Positions 28,151 to 39,910 of a stretch of DNA of 64,000 nucleotides are shown in pieces (position 1 is the first letter of the stretch; every line of letters starts with the position of its first letter). Source of the DNA: Streptomyces olivoverticillatus. GTDB lineage: Bacteria > Actinomycetota > Actinomycetes > Streptomycetales > Streptomycetaceae. The DNA lies in the NCBI RefSeq assembly GCF_014203555.1, contig NZ_JACHJH010000002.1, forward strand, positions 156,791-220,790. Direction: 5' to 3'. The position numbers and the translations under genes are program-made. The notes beneath the pieces are model-generated. The model did no database searches. It was given only the letters and a program-made list of their open reading frames with translations, and was not told where the DNA came from.

Positions 28151-29308
28151 GTGCGTCGTACGGTGTTCAACGAGGACCACGAAGCGTTCCGGGAGACCAT
28201 CCGCGACTTCATCGCCGCCGAGGTCGTGCCCTACTACGACGAGTGGCGCGAGGCGGGCGCGGTGCCGCGCGGCTTCTACAAGAAACTCGGCGAGCTGGGC
28301 GTCTTCGGCATCGAGGTGCCCGAGGAGTACGGCGGCGCGGGCCAGAGCTCGTTCAAGTTCCAGGCCGTCATCACCGAGGAGTGCGCCCGCGCGGGCGTCA
28401 GCTTCGGCGGCAGCAGCGTGCACACCGCCCTCTGCCTGCCCTACCTGCTCGCGTATGCCAATGAGGAGCAGAAGCAGCGCTGGCTGCCCGGCTTCGTCTC
28501 CGGCGACATGATGACCGCGATCGCCATGACCGAGCCCGGCACCGGCTCGGACCTCGCCGGGATGACGACCACCGCCAAGCTCTCGCAGGACGGCACCCAC
28601 TACGTCCTCAACGGCGCCAAGACCTTCATCACCGGCGGCGTCCAGGCCGACCGGGTGATCGTGTGCGCCCGTACCGCCCCGGCCACCCCCGAGGACCGCC
28701 GCGGCGGCATCTCCCTCCTGGCCGTCGACACCGCCTCCGAGGGCTACGCGGTCGGCCGCAAGCTGGAGAAGCTGGGGCTGCACGCCTCCGACACCGCCGA
28801 ACTCTCCTTCACCGACGTCAAGGTGCCGGTGGAGGACCTCCTCGGCGAGGAGGGCAAGGCCTTCGGCTACCTCGGCCAGAACCTGCCGCAGGAGCGGCTG
28901 GGCATCGCCGTCAGTGCGTACGCGCAGTCCGCCGCGGCCGTCGAGTTCGCCAAGGCCTACGTCCTGGACCGGACCGTCTTCGGCAAGACGGTCGCCTCCT
29001 TCCAGAACACCAAGTTCGTCCTCGCGGACTGCCGGGCCGAGGTCGACGCCATGCAGGCGGTCGTGGACCGCGCCCTGGACGCGCACGACGCGGGCGAGCT
29101 GACCGCGGCCGACGCCGCATCCGCCAAACTCTTCACCACCGAGCGCGCGGCCGTCGTCATCGACAAGTGCCTCCAGCTGCACGGTGGTTACGGATACATG
29201 ATGGAGTACCCGGTGGCCCGCCTCTACGCGGACACCCGCGTCAGCCGCATCTACGGCGGCACCAGCGAGGTCATGCGCTCCATCATCGCCAAGTCGATGG
29301 GACTGTAG
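28151..29308 (+). CDS. Acyl-CoA dehydrogenase
   Basis: A 385-residue FAD acyl-CoA dehydrogenase starting MRRTVFNEDHEAFRETIRDFI, which resembles long-chain or FadE-like members. AMTEPGTGSDLAGMTTTAKL (flavin loop), SDTAELSFTDVKVPVEDLLGEEGKAF and LQLHGGYGYMMEYPVARLYADTRVSRIYGGTSEVMR mark the family. GTG start after GGGAGGGGG. It lies 131 bp behind the TetR gene and 12 bp ahead of a thioesterase, so the three may form a unit for acyl-CoA oxidation and release. Confidence 0.92.
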   Translation: MRRTVFNEDHEAFRETIRDFIAAEVVPYYDEWREAGAVPRGFYKKLGELGVFGIEVPEEYGGAGQSSFKFQAVITEECARAGVSFGGSSVHTALCLPYLLAYANEEQKQRWLPGFVSGDMMTAIAMTEPGTGSDLAGMTTTAKLSQDGTHYVLNGAKTFITGGVQADRVIVCARTAPATPEDRRGGISLLAVDTASEGYAVGRKLEKLGLHASDTAELSFTDVKVPVEDLLGEEGKAFGYLGQNLPQERLGIAVSAYAQSAAAVEFAKAYVLDRTVFGKTVASFQNTKFVLADCRAEVDAMQAVVDRALDAHDAGELTAADAASAKLFTTERAAVVIDKCLQLHGGYGYMMEYPVARLYADTRVSRIYGGTSEVMRSIIAKSMGL

Positions 29309-29320
29309 GGCCGAACACTC

Positions 29321-30199
29321 GTGAACGACACAGCACTGTGCTCACTGCTCGAACTGCTCGACCTGGAGCAGATCGAGGAGAACATCTTCCGCGGCGCCAC
29401 CAGCCCGGCCATCCTCGTGCCCCGCGTCTTCGGCGGGCAGGTCGCGGCCCAGGCGCTGGTCGCCGCGGGGCGCACCGTCCCCGCCGACCGCCCCGCGCAC
29501 TCCCTGCACTCCTACTTCCTGCGCCCCGGCGACCCCGCGGTGCCGATCATCTACACCGTCGACCGCATCCGCGACGGGCGCTCCTTCACCACCCGGCGCG
29601 TGGTCGCCGTCCAGCACGGGCAGCCGATCTTCCACCTCTCCGCCTCCTTCCAGGAGCACGAAGAAGGGCTGGAGCACCAGGAGCCGATGCCCGCGGCGCC
29701 CGACCCGCTGACCCTGCCCGCGCCGGCGGACATGCTGCCCCACTACGCCGACCGGTTGGGCGGCCCGGAGGTGGTGGAGCGCATCCTCCAGGCGCGCGAG
29801 GCGGTCGACCTGCGCTACGTGGACGAGCCGCCCTTCGCCAGCGTGGGAGAGCCGCGCGAGCCCAAGTCGCAGGTGTGGTTCCGCACCAACGGCAAACTGG
29901 CCGACGACCCCCTGCTCCACCTCTGCCTGGCCACCTACGTCTCCGACATGACCCTGCTGGACTCCGTCCTGCTCGCCCACGGCCGCGGCGGCTGGGCGGT
30001 CGGCGACGTCGTCGGCGCCAGCCTGGACCACGCCATGTGGTTCCACCGCCCCTTCCGCGCGGACGAATGGCTGCTGTACGACCAGGAGAGCCCGACCGCC
30101 TCGGGCGGCCGGGGCCTGGCCCGGGGCCGGATCTTCACCCAGGACGGACAGCTGGCCGTCTCGGTGATCCAGGAAGGCGTGGTCCGCGTGCCGCGTTAG
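29321..30199 (+). CDS. tesB: Acyl-CoA thioesterase II (TesB type)
   Basis: A 292-residue double hotdog thioesterase. It opens with LLELLDLEQIEENIFRG (the standard TesB beginning) and has RVFGGQVAAQALVAAGRTV in the first hotdog; the catalytic Asp/Gln/Thr set is expected in DMTLLDSVLLAHG and DHAMWFHRPFRADEWLLYDQ. It hydrolyses acyl-CoA to free acid and CoA. Its TAG overlaps the TAA of the convergent phosphatase-like gene by 2 bases. Confidence 0.92.
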   Translation: MNDTALCSLLELLDLEQIEENIFRGATSPAILVPRVFGGQVAAQALVAAGRTVPADRPAHSLHSYFLRPGDPAVPIIYTVDRIRDGRSFTTRRVVAVQHGQPIFHLSASFQEHEEGLEHQEPMPAAPDPLTLPAPADMLPHYADRLGGPEVVERILQAREAVDLRYVDEPPFASVGEPREPKSQVWFRTNGKLADDPLLHLCLATYVSDMTLLDSVLLAHGRGGWAVGDVVGASLDHAMWFHRPFRADEWLLYDQESPTASGGRGLARGRIFTQDGQLAVSVIQEGVVRVPR

Positions 30200-30987
30200 C
30201 CCTGCACCGGCAGTCCGGCCGCCTCCAGCAGATACGCCGTCATCGGCTCGTAGAAGCGCGGATCGGCCACGTGGTCGTCCAGCGGCACGGCCACCTGCAG
30301 GGTGCCCTCCGCCTCGGCCAGGAAGAGCGCCGGGTCGTTGCAGTCCGCGTAGCCCACGGCGTCGATGCCGCGCTGCGCCGCACAGCCCGCCCAGCCGTGG
30401 TCGGCGACGACCAGGTCCGGCCGGGGCAGGCCCAGGTGCGCCAGCCCGTCCAGGATCGCGGCCATCGGGGCGGGGGAGTGCGTGTGCCACAGCGTGGCCC
30501 CGCGCTCGTACACGGCGACGTCCGCGACCTGGTAGACGCTGCCCTCGTCCGCCCGCAGCCCGCTCGGCACGGAGACGATCTCGCAGCCGGCCGCGCGCAG
30601 CGCCGCAGCCGTCGCCCGGTGCACGTCCAGCAGGCCGCCGGGGTGCCCGGTCGCGAACAGCACCCGCTGCCGGCCCTCCGCCGCCTTGCGCAGGAAGGCG
30701 GCCATCCGCTCCAGCCCGGCCACCGTCAGCTCCGGGTCGATGGTGTCCTGCCCGGCCCGGTGCGCCGGATCGTCGTTGACACCGCAGCGGTCCGCCATGA
30801 CCGCCAGCACGTCCTGCTCGTCGGTCCAGCGGTTGCCGAGCTCCAGACCCAGCCAGTACAGCCGGTCGCCCATCGCCAGGCTGCGGTAGTGAGCGAGGTT
30901 GTTCTCCCGGGGAGTCGCGACGTCGCCCGCGATGCGCGTACGGACGAGATGGTCGATCAGTGCGGTACGGCTGGGTGCTATCGGCAT
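30196..30987 (-). CDS. Phosphatase-like conserved protein
   Basis: A 263-residue soluble protein starting MPIAPSRTALIDHLVRTRIAGDVATPRENN, usually annotated phosphatase in streptomycetes. RVLFATGHPGGLLDVHRA (about 136-153) and LVVADHGWAGCAAQ (about 212) look like nucleotide- or phosphate-binding loops but do not fit a HAD or PAP motif exactly. An in-frame extension upstream (to 31230) is low-complexity and unlikely. Divergent from agmatinase with 190 bp between starts. Exact activity unknown. Confidence 0.75.
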   Translation of the reverse strand: MPIAPSRTALIDHLVRTRIAGDVATPRENNLAHYRSLAMGDRLYWLGLELGNRWTDEQDVLAVMADRCGVNDDPAHRAGQDTIDPELTVAGLERMAAFLRKAAEGRQRVLFATGHPGGLLDVHRATAAALRAAGCEIVSVPSGLRADEGSVYQVADVAVYERGATLWHTHSPAPMAAILDGLAHLGLPRPDLVVADHGWAGCAAQRGIDAVGYADCNDPALFLAEAEGTLQVAVPLDDHVADPRFYEPMTAYLLEAAGLPVQG

Positions 30988-31177
30988 GGCCACATTCTCC
31001 ACCGTGGTGCGCGATAGACGCCGTGTCCATATGAAGGCACCGGATCCACAGTTCCGTACATGTGCGGAATCCGCCGCCCTGCCTACCCTCGGGTACGTCC
31101 ACGCATCCGCTCCGACGTTGACGACCGGGCCCCCGGCATGAGCGCCCGCCCCGTCCGTGATCCCGAGAGGCCCCAGC

Positions 31178-32149
31178 ATGAGCACCTCCGCCCCCCGTGA
31201 ACCGCGCGGCCCCGTCGACTCCTCCCGCATCCCCCGCTACGCGGGCCCGGCGACCTTCGCCCGGCTGCCGCGCCTGGACGAGGTGGGCACCGCCGACGTC
31301 GCCGTCGTCGGCGTCCCCTTCGACACCGGCGTCTCCTACCGCCCCGGCGCCCGCTTCGGCGGCAACGCCATCCGCGAGGCCTCCCGGCTGCTGCGCCCCT
31401 ACAACCCGGCGCAGGACGCGTCGCCCTTCGCCCTCGCACAGGTCGCGGACGCGGGCGACATCGCCGCGAACCCGTTCAACATCGACGAGGCCGTCGAGAC
31501 CATCGAGGCCGCGGCCGACGACCTGCTCGGCACCGGCGCCCGCATGATGACCCTCGGCGGCGACCACACCATCGCGCTGCCGCTGCTGCGCTCCGTCGCC
31601 AAGAAGCACGGCCCGGTCGCCCTGCTGCACTTCGACGCGCACCTGGACACCTGGGACACCTACTTCGGCGCCGAGTACACCCACGGCACGCCGTTCCGCC
31701 GCGCCGTCGAGGAGGGCATCCTCGACACCGAGGCGCTCTCCCACGTCGGCACGCGCGGCCCGCTGTACGGCAAGAAGGACCTCACCGACGACGAGAAGAT
31801 GGGCTTCGGCATCGTCACCTCCGCCGACGTCATGCGGCGCGGCGTCGACGAGATCGCCGACCAGCTGCGCCAGCGCGTCGGCGACCGGCCGCTGTACATC
31901 TCCATCGACATCGACGTCCTGGACCCGGCCCACGCGCCCGGCACCGGCACCCCGGAGGCCGGCGGCCTGACCTCCCGCGAACTGCTGGAGATCATCCGCG
32001 GCCTGTCCTCCTGCAACCTGGTCTCCGCCGACGTCGTCGAGGTGGCCCCGGCCTACGACCACGCCGAGATCACCTGCGTGGCGGCCTCGCACACCGCCTA
32101 CGAGCTGACGACGATCATGTCCCGGCAGATCGCGGCCGCACGCGGCTGA
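31178..32149 (+). CDS. speB: Agmatinase
   Basis: A 323-residue ureohydrolase with the dinuclear manganese ligands intact: GGDHT (His), DAHLDTWD (Asp, His, Asp) and SIDIDVLDP (two Asp). [15 protein letters not shown] supports agmatinase over arginase, though proclavaminate- or guanidinobutyrase-like activity cannot be ruled out. It would convert agmatine to putrescine and urea. ATG at 31178 follows GAGAGG. A terminator follows at 32161. Confidence 0.93.
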   Translation: MSTSAPREPRGPVDSSRIPRYAGPATFARLPRLDEVGTADVAVVGVPFDTGVSYRPGARFGGNAIREASRLLRPYNPAQDASPFALAQVADAGDIAANPFNIDEAVETIEAAADDLLGTGARMMTLGGDHTIALPLLRSVAKKHGPVALLHFDAHLDTWDTYFGAEYTHGTPFRRAVEEGILDTEALSHVGTRGPLYGKKDLTDDEKMGFGIVTSADVMRRGVDEIADQLRQRVGDRPLYISIDIDVLDPAHAPGTGTPEAGGLTSRELLEIIRGLSSCNLVSADVVEVAPAYDHAEITCVAASHTAYELTTIMSRQIAAARG

Positions 32150-32160
32150 ACGCCTCGGTG

Positions 32161-32194
32161 AGAAGGGGCTCCGCCGAGCGGCGGGGCCCCTTCT
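32161..32194 (+). terminator. Terminator of speB
   Basis: A 15-bp stem (AGAAGGGGCTCCGCC / GGCGGGGCCCCTTCT, one T-G pair) with a GAGC loop, 11 bp past the agmatinase stop. Confidence 0.85.
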
Positions 32195-32287
32195 CCCGTA
32201 AAGATCGCGTAAGCTCGCGCCCGCCGGACGACAAGGCTCCGTAAGGGCGCGGACGCGCACCGTGTCCGCGAGGGTTTGCTGAGGCGC

Positions 32288-34372
<2,085 letters not shown>

Positions 34373-34474
34373 CGCACTCCTGGCCGTTCTGCATGACGGC
34401 GGGATGAAATCCGCAGCCCACGGCGTTGGGGCCTTCCGTCGGCCAGTGGAGTGCAGGACAACGGGAGGTCTCTG

Positions 34475-37400
34475 GTGACGGCGACGGACACGACCGGTCG
34501 GGATGCGACCGGTCAAGGCTGGGCCAGGCGGCTCGCGGGCTACTGCTGGCGCTATCGGCGCACGGTACTGCTCGCGCTCGGCTCCTCGCTCGCGGGCATG
34601 GCCGTCATGGCGCTCGTGCCGCTCATACCCAAGCTGATCATCGACGACGTCATAGGTGCCCACCAGCGCCCCCTCGCCCCCTGGGCCACCCTGCTGATCG
34701 TCGCCGCCGTCGTCGTCTACGCCCTCACCTACGTCCGCCGCTACTACGGCGGACGTCTCGCGCTCGACGTCCAGCACGACCTGCGGACCGAGATGTACGC
34801 CTCGATCTCCCGCCTCGACGGCAAGCGGCAGGACGAGCTCTCCACCGGCCAGGTCGTCGGCCGGGCCACCTCCGACCTCCAGCTCATCCAGAGCCTGCTC
34901 TTCATGCTGCCGATGATGATCGGCAACATCCTGCTGTTCGTCATCTCGCTCGTCGTGATGGCCGTGCTCTCCCCCCTGCTCACGGTGGTGGCCCTGGCCG
35001 TCGCCCCCGCCCTGTGGTTCCTCGCCAGTCGCAGCCGCACCAAGCTCTTCCCCGCCACCTGGTACGCCCAGGGCCAGGCCGCCGCCGTCGCGGGCGTGGT
35101 GGACGGCGCCGTGACGGGCGTACGCGTCGTCAAGGGCTTCGGACAGGAGGCCCAGGAGGCGGGCAAGCTCCGCGAGGTCAGCCGCAGGCTCTTCGCCGGG
35201 CGGCTGCGGACGGTACGGCTCAACTCCCGCTACACCCCGGCCTTGCAGGCCGTCCCGGCGCTCGGTCAGGTCGCCATGCTGGCGCTCGGCGGCTGGATGG
35301 CCACGCGCGGGCAGGTCACGCTCGGCACCTTCGTGGCCTTCTCGACCTATCTGGCGCAGCTCGTCGGCCCGGTGCGGATGCTCACCATGGTGCTGACGGT
35401 CGGCCAGCAGGCCCGGGCGGGCGTGGAGCGCGTACTGGAGCTCGTCGACACCGAGCCGGTGGTGCAGGAGCGTGCCGGGGCGCACGAACTGCCCGCGGAC
35501 GCCCCCGCCGTCGTCGAATTCGACGACGTCACCTTCGGCTACCAGCACGGGCGGCCCGTCCTGGAGGGCTTCTCCCTGCGGATCGAGCCCGGCGAGACCG
35601 TGGCCGTCGTCGGCGCCTCCGGCAGCGGCAAGTCCACGCTGGCGCTGCTGCTGCCGCGCTTCTACGACGTCACGGGCGGGGCGGTGCGCGTCGGCGGGCA
35701 GGACGTGCGCGAGCTGACGCTGCCGTCCCTGCGCGCCGCGATCGGCCTGGTGCCGGAGGACAGCTTCCTCTTCTCCGACAGCATCCGCGACAACCTCGCC
35801 TACGGGCTGCCGGACGCCACCGACGAGCAGATACGGGCCGCCGCGCGCGCCGCACAGGCGGACGGCTTCATCGCAGAGCTGCCCGAGGGCTACGACACCA
35901 AGGTCGGCGAACAGGGCCTGACCCTCTCCGGCGGCCAGCGCCAGCGCATCGCGCTCGCCCGCGCGATCCTCGCCGACCCCCGGCTGCTGCTGCTCGACGA
36001 CGCGACCTCGGCGGTCGACGCACGCGTCGAGCACGAGATCCACGAGGCGCTGCGCGGCGTCATGGCCGGCCGTACGACGCTGCTCATCGCGCACCGCGCC
36101 TCCACCCTGGCCCTGGCCGACCGCATCGCGGTCCTCGACCGCGGCCGCCTGGTCGACGTCGGCACCGCCGCCGAGCTGGAGGAGCGCTGCGAGCTGTACC
36201 GCGCGCTGCTGACCGACCCGGAGGAGCTGGCGGGCGTCCGCAAGGACCCCGCGGGCCGGGCCCTGGAGGCGGCCCCCGCCCTTGCGGGCGCGTTCGGCGG
36301 CGAGGCCGCGGCCACCGGGCTCGCCGAGCGCCCGGCCCCCGCCGCGACCGGCAAGCGCACCGTCGTCGACGGCGTCACCCCGCACCTGTGGGTGCGGCGC
36401 GAGAGCGACGGCGCCGAGGCGCAGGGCGCGCTCGCCGGGATGCCCGCCACGCCCGAACTTCTCGCCAAGGTCGAGGCGTTGCCGCCCGCGGACGACACCC
36501 CGGACATCGACGAGGAGCGGGCCGCGCTGCCCGAGGGCTCGTACGGCCTGCGGCAGCTGCTGCGCGGCTTCGGGAAGCCGCTCGCGCTGAGCCTGCTGCT
36601 CGTGGCCGTCGACGCGCTCGCGGGGCTGCTGCTGCCGGTGCTGATCCGGCACGGCATCGACCAGGGCGTCCAGCGCCTGGCCCTCGGCGCCGTGTGGGCC
36701 GCCTCCGGGCTCGCCCTGCTCGTCGTGGCCTGTCAGTGGGCCGCGCAGGTCGCCGAGACCCGGCTGACCGGGCGCACCGGCGAACGCGTGCTGTACACGC
36801 TGCGCTTGAAGATCTTCGCCCAGCTGCAGCGCCTCGGCCTCGACTACTACGAGCGCGAGCTGACCGGCAAGATCATGACGCGGATGACCACGGACGTCGA
36901 CGCGCTCTCCTCGTTCCTGCAGACCGGCCTGGTGACCGCCGTCGTCTCGGTCCTCACCTTCTTCGGCATCCTCGTGGCCCTGCTGGTCATCGACGTCCAG
37001 CTGGCCCTCGTCGTCTTCGCGACCCTGCCCCCGCTCGTGATCGGCACGGTCCTCTTCCGCCGCCGGAGCGTGAAGGCGTACGAGCTGGCCCGCGAGCGCG
37101 TGGGCGGCGTCAACGCCGATCTGCAGGAGAGCGTGGCGGGCCTGCGCATCCTGCAGGCGTTCCGCCGCGAGGCGGCGGGCGCGCGGCGCTTCGCCGAACG
37201 CAGCGACGGCTACCGGCAGGCGCGGGTGCGCGGCCAGTGGCTGATATCCGTCTACTTCCCGTTCGTCCAGCTGCTGTCGTCCGTCGCCTCGGCCGCCGTG
37301 CTCATCGTGGGCGCGGGCCGGGTGAGCGACGGCACGCTGACGGCGGGCGCCCTGGTGGCGTACCTGCTCTACATCGACCTGTTCTTCGCGCCCGTCCAGC

Positions 37401-38269
37401 AGCTGTCGCAGGTCTTCGACGGCTACCAGCAGGCGACGGTCTCGCTGGGCCGGGTGCAGGCTCTGCTGCGCGAGCCGACGTCCGTGCCGGTGGCCGAAAA
37501 GCCGCGGGTGCCGCAGGAGCTGAGCGGCGAGGTCGTCTTCGACGACGTGCGCTTCCACTACGACGGCGACGGCGAGACGCCCGCGCTCGACGGGATCCGG
37601 CTGACGATACCGGCCGGGCAGACCGTCGCGTTCGTCGGCGAGACGGGCGCGGGCAAGTCGACCCTGGTGAAGCTGGTGGCGCGGTTCTACGACCCCACCG
37701 CCGGTGCCGTCCGCGTCGACGGCCACGACCTGCGCGCCCTGGACCCGGTCGGCTACCGCCGCCGGCTCGGCGTCGTCCCGCAGGAGCCGTATCTCTTCCG
37801 GGGGACCATCCGCGACGCGATCGCCTACGGGCGCCCGGACGCGAGCGACGCCGAGGTGGAGGCCGCCGCGCGGGCGGTCGGCGCGCACGAGATGGTCGCC
37901 ACGCTCGAAGGCGGCTATCTGCACGCGGTTTCCGAGCGCGGCCGCAATCTCTCCGCCGGGCAGCGGCAGTTGATCGCCCTGGCCCGCGCGGAGCTGGTCG
38001 ACCCGGACGTCCTGCTGCTGGACGAGGCCACGGCCGCCCTGGACCTGGCGACCGAGGCGCTGGTCAACCAGGCCACGGACCGGCTGGCCGGGCGGCGGAC
38101 GACCCTGGTGGTCGCCCACCGGCTGACCACCGCCGCCCGCGCCGACCGCGTGGTGGTGATGGACGGCGGCAAGGTCGCCGAGGACGGCACCCACGCCGAG
38201 CTGCTGGCGAAGGACGGGCGCTACGCGGAGCTGTGGCGGACGTTCACGGGCGAGGCGGTGCCCGCCTAG
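34475..38269 (+). CDS. Fused heterodimeric-type ABC exporter
   Basis: A 1264-residue protein with two complete exporter halves, each a six-helix membrane domain plus an ATPase. NBD1: GASGSGKST, LSGGQRQR, LLLLDDATSAVD. NBD2: GETGAGKST, LSAGQRQL, LLLDEATAALD. In NBD1 the catalytic Glu after Walker B is Asp (DDATS), whereas NBD2 has Glu, so one ATP site is expected to be degenerate, as in heterodimeric exporters such as TM287/288 and BmrCD. A long linker (about residues 590-690) joins the halves. Substrate unknown; a drug or lipid is typical. GTG at 34475 follows GGGAGG. A shorter in-frame start upstream (34451) lacks a ribosome-binding site. Confidence 0.93.
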   Translation: MTATDTTGRDATGQGWARRLAGYCWRYRRTVLLALGSSLAGMAVMALVPLIPKLIIDDVIGAHQRPLAPWATLLIVAAVVVYALTYVRRYYGGRLALDVQHDLRTEMYASISRLDGKRQDELSTGQVVGRATSDLQLIQSLLFMLPMMIGNILLFVISLVVMAVLSPLLTVVALAVAPALWFLASRSRTKLFPATWYAQGQAAAVAGVVDGAVTGVRVVKGFGQEAQEAGKLREVSRRLFAGRLRTVRLNSRYTPALQAVPALGQVAMLALGGWMATRGQVTLGTFVAFSTYLAQLVGPVRMLTMVLTVGQQARAGVERVLELVDTEPVVQERAGAHELPADAPAVVEFDDVTFGYQHGRPVLEGFSLRIEPGETVAVVGASGSGKSTLALLLPRFYDVTGGAVRVGGQDVRELTLPSLRAAIGLVPEDSFLFSDSIRDNLAYGLPDATDEQIRAAARAAQADGFIAELPEGYDTKVGEQGLTLSGGQRQRIALARAILADPRLLLLDDATSAVDARVEHEIHEALRGVMAGRTTLLIAHRASTLALADRIAVLDRGRLVDVGTAAELEERCELYRALLTDPEELAGVRKDPAGRALEAAPALAGAFGGEAAATGLAERPAPAATGKRTVVDGVTPHLWVRRESDGAEAQGALAGMPATPELLAKVEALPPADDTPDIDEERAALPEGSYGLRQLLRGFGKPLALSLLLVAVDALAGLLLPVLIRHGIDQGVQRLALGAVWAASGLALLVVACQWAAQVAETRLTGRTGERVLYTLRLKIFAQLQRLGLDYYERELTGKIMTRMTTDVDALSSFLQTGLVTAVVSVLTFFGILVALLVIDVQLALVVFATLPPLVIGTVLFRRRSVKAYELARERVGGVNADLQESVAGLRILQAFRREAAGARRFAERSDGYRQARVRGQWLISVYFPFVQLLSSVASAAVLIVGAGRVSDGTLTAGALVAYLLYIDLFFAPVQQLSQVFDGYQQATVSLGRVQALLREPTSVPVAEKPRVPQELSGEVVFDDVRFHYDGDGETPALDGIRLTIPAGQTVAFVGETGAGKSTLVKLVARFYDPTAGAVRVDGHDLRALDPVGYRRRLGVVPQEPYLFRGTIRDAIAYGRPDASDAEVEAAARAVGAHEMVATLEGGYLHAVSERGRNLSAGQRQLIALARAELVDPDVLLLDEATAALDLATEALVNQATDRLAGRRTTLVVAHRLTTAARADRVVVMDGGKVAEDGTHAELLAKDGRYAELWRTFTGEAVPA

Positions 38270-38281
38270 GGCGGGCCTTGC

Positions 38282-38325
38282 ACGGCGGCCCCGGGGTGTC
38301 CGTAGAGGCACCCCGGGGCCGCCGT
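38282..38325. terminator. Bidirectional terminator
   Basis: A perfect 17-bp stem (ACGGCGGCCCCGGGGTG, 38282-38298, with CACCCCGGGGCCGCCGT, 38309-38325) and a 10-base loop, between the convergent ABC exporter and HxlR gene. Confidence 0.9.
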
Positions 38326-38329
38326 CGGT

Positions 38330-38740
38330 TCAGGCGACGGACGTTGCCCGGCCGGCCGCCGCGCGCTCGCGCAGTGCGGTCACGCCCGGGGAGGGCCGTG
38401 CCGCGTCGTAGGCGCTGCGGGCGGCGTCCACGGACGGCTGGTGGCGGTCGGTCCAGCGGCGGATGGCGAGCAGCGGTCCGGTGAGGCTGGCCCCCAGCTC
38501 GCTGAGGGCGTAGGAGACCCGTACGACCGGGCTCTGCTCGACCGTACGGAGCACCAGTCCGTCCCGTTCCAGGCCGCGCAGCGTCTGGGTGAGGACCTTG
38601 CGGCTCACCGGGCTCATCCGGCGCTCCAGTTCACCGAAGTAGGCGGGTCCTTCGCCCAGCAGGCTCAGCGTGAGCGCGGACCAGCGGTCGCCGAGCCGGT
38701 CGAGCAGGGGGCGGCAGGGGCACAGTTCTTCCTCTTCCAC
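38330..38740 (-). CDS. HxlR-family regulator
   Basis: A 136-residue winged-helix protein of the HxlR/MarR-like family. The core is CPCRPLLDRLGDRWSALTLSLLGEGPAYFGELERRMSPVSRKVLTQTLRGLERDGLVLR (residues 6-65), with the family Cys near the N-terminus. Many members sense thiol oxidation or quinones. GTG at 38740 is chosen because upstream sequence is low-complexity; the ribosome-binding site is weak. It is divergent from a quinone-oxidoreductase-like gene (128 bp apart), the usual target. Confidence 0.88.
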   Translation of the reverse strand: MEEEELCPCRPLLDRLGDRWSALTLSLLGEGPAYFGELERRMSPVSRKVLTQTLRGLERDGLVLRTVEQSPVVRVSYALSELGASLTGPLLAIRRWTDRHQPSVDAARSAYDAARPSPGVTALRERAAAGRATSVA

Positions 38741-38867
38741 GCCAGGCGCCAACCACCGGCCGGCGCCCGCTATTCCGGGGCCGTTACCGCGAGGTTCCGT
38801 CTGTGCGGGGCGGGCCGGGGCGGACAGGATGGTGTGCGCAAGCAAGCGAAACCCCCAGGAGCGCACC

Positions 38868-39833
38868 ATGTCCGCAGCCCGTATGCAGGCCGTCGTCCAG
38901 CACCGTTTCGGCGGCCCCGAAGTCCTCGCCCTCGCCGAGGTGGACCGGCCCGAGCCGCTGCCCACCGAGGTCCTGGTCCGGGTGCACGCGGCCGGCGTCA
39001 ACCCGGTGGACGTCAAGACCCGGGCGGGGGAGGGCATCGTCGGCTTCGGGCTGATGGGCGCGGCCCCGCACGTCCTGGGCTGGGACGTCTCCGGCGTCGT
39101 GGAGGCCGTCGGCTTCGGCGTCACCGGGCTGGAGCCGGGCGACGAGGTGTACGGCATGCCCCGCTTCCCCTACCTGGCGGGCGGCTTCGCCGAGTATGTC
39201 ACCGCCCCCTCGCGGCACTTCGCCCGCAAGCCCGCCTCGATCGGCCACGTCGAGGCCGCCGCGCTGCCGCTGGCCGCGCTCACCGCCTGGCAGGCGCTGG
39301 TGGACGCCGCGGACGTCCGGGCGGGGCAGCGCGTCCTCGTGCACGCGGCGGCGGGCGGCGTGGGCCACCTCGCCGTACAGATCGCCAAGGCCCGCGGCGC
39401 CCATGTGATCGGCACCTCCGGCCCCGCCAAGCAGGACTTCGTGCGCTCCCTCGGCGCCGACGAGGTCCTCGACTACACCGCCGTCCGCTTCGAGGACGAG
39501 GTGCGGGACACCGACGTCGTCGTCGACCTGATCGGCGACCCCGACCACCAGCTGCGCTCCCTGCGGACGCTGCGGCCCGGCGGGCTGCTCATGGTGGTGC
39601 CCTCCGGCGTCGACCCCGAGGCCGCGCGGGTGGCGGCGGAGCTCGGGGTACGGATCACCGACGTGCTGGTGGAGCCGGACCGCGCCGGCCTGGAGGCGAT
39701 CGGCGCGCTGGTGGCGGCGGGAGAGGTGCGGGTCGAGGTGGAGGCGGTGCTGCCGCTGGCCGAGGCGGCGAAGGCGCACGAGCTGGTGGCGACCGGCCGC
39801 ACCCGCGGCAAGGTGGTCCTCTCGGTCGGCTGA
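38868..39833 (+). CDS. NADP-dependent quinone-oxidoreductase-like protein
   Basis: A 321-residue medium-chain dehydrogenase/reductase of the zeta-crystallin type. The NADP-binding loop is LVHAAAGGVGHLAVQIAKARG (about residues 155-175) and GADEVLDYT follows; no zinc-ligand cysteines are visible, as expected for the quinone reductase group. ATG at 38868 is preceded by CAGGAG. It is divergent from the HxlR gene, which probably controls it. Confidence 0.9.
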   Translation: MSAARMQAVVQHRFGGPEVLALAEVDRPEPLPTEVLVRVHAAGVNPVDVKTRAGEGIVGFGLMGAAPHVLGWDVSGVVEAVGFGVTGLEPGDEVYGMPRFPYLAGGFAEYVTAPSRHFARKPASIGHVEAAALPLAALTAWQALVDAADVRAGQRVLVHAAAGGVGHLAVQIAKARGAHVIGTSGPAKQDFVRSLGADEVLDYTAVRFEDEVRDTDVVVDLIGDPDHQLRSLRTLRPGGLLMVVPSGVDPEAARVAAELGVRITDVLVEPDRAGLEAIGALVAAGEVRVEVEAVLPLAEAAKAHELVATGRTRGKVVLSVG

Positions 39834-39910
39834 TGCCGGCTGGACCCTGGCGGAGTGGATGTTGCCCCCGGTAGGTTCGCGGCGACCTTTGCGAACCCAG
39901 GGGAGGGCGC

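Noticed and set aside
34426..38484. 1352-codon plus-strand frame overlapping the exporter in another frame
   Set aside because: Arg/Gly/Ala-rich with no domains; the exporter frame holds all ABC motifs.
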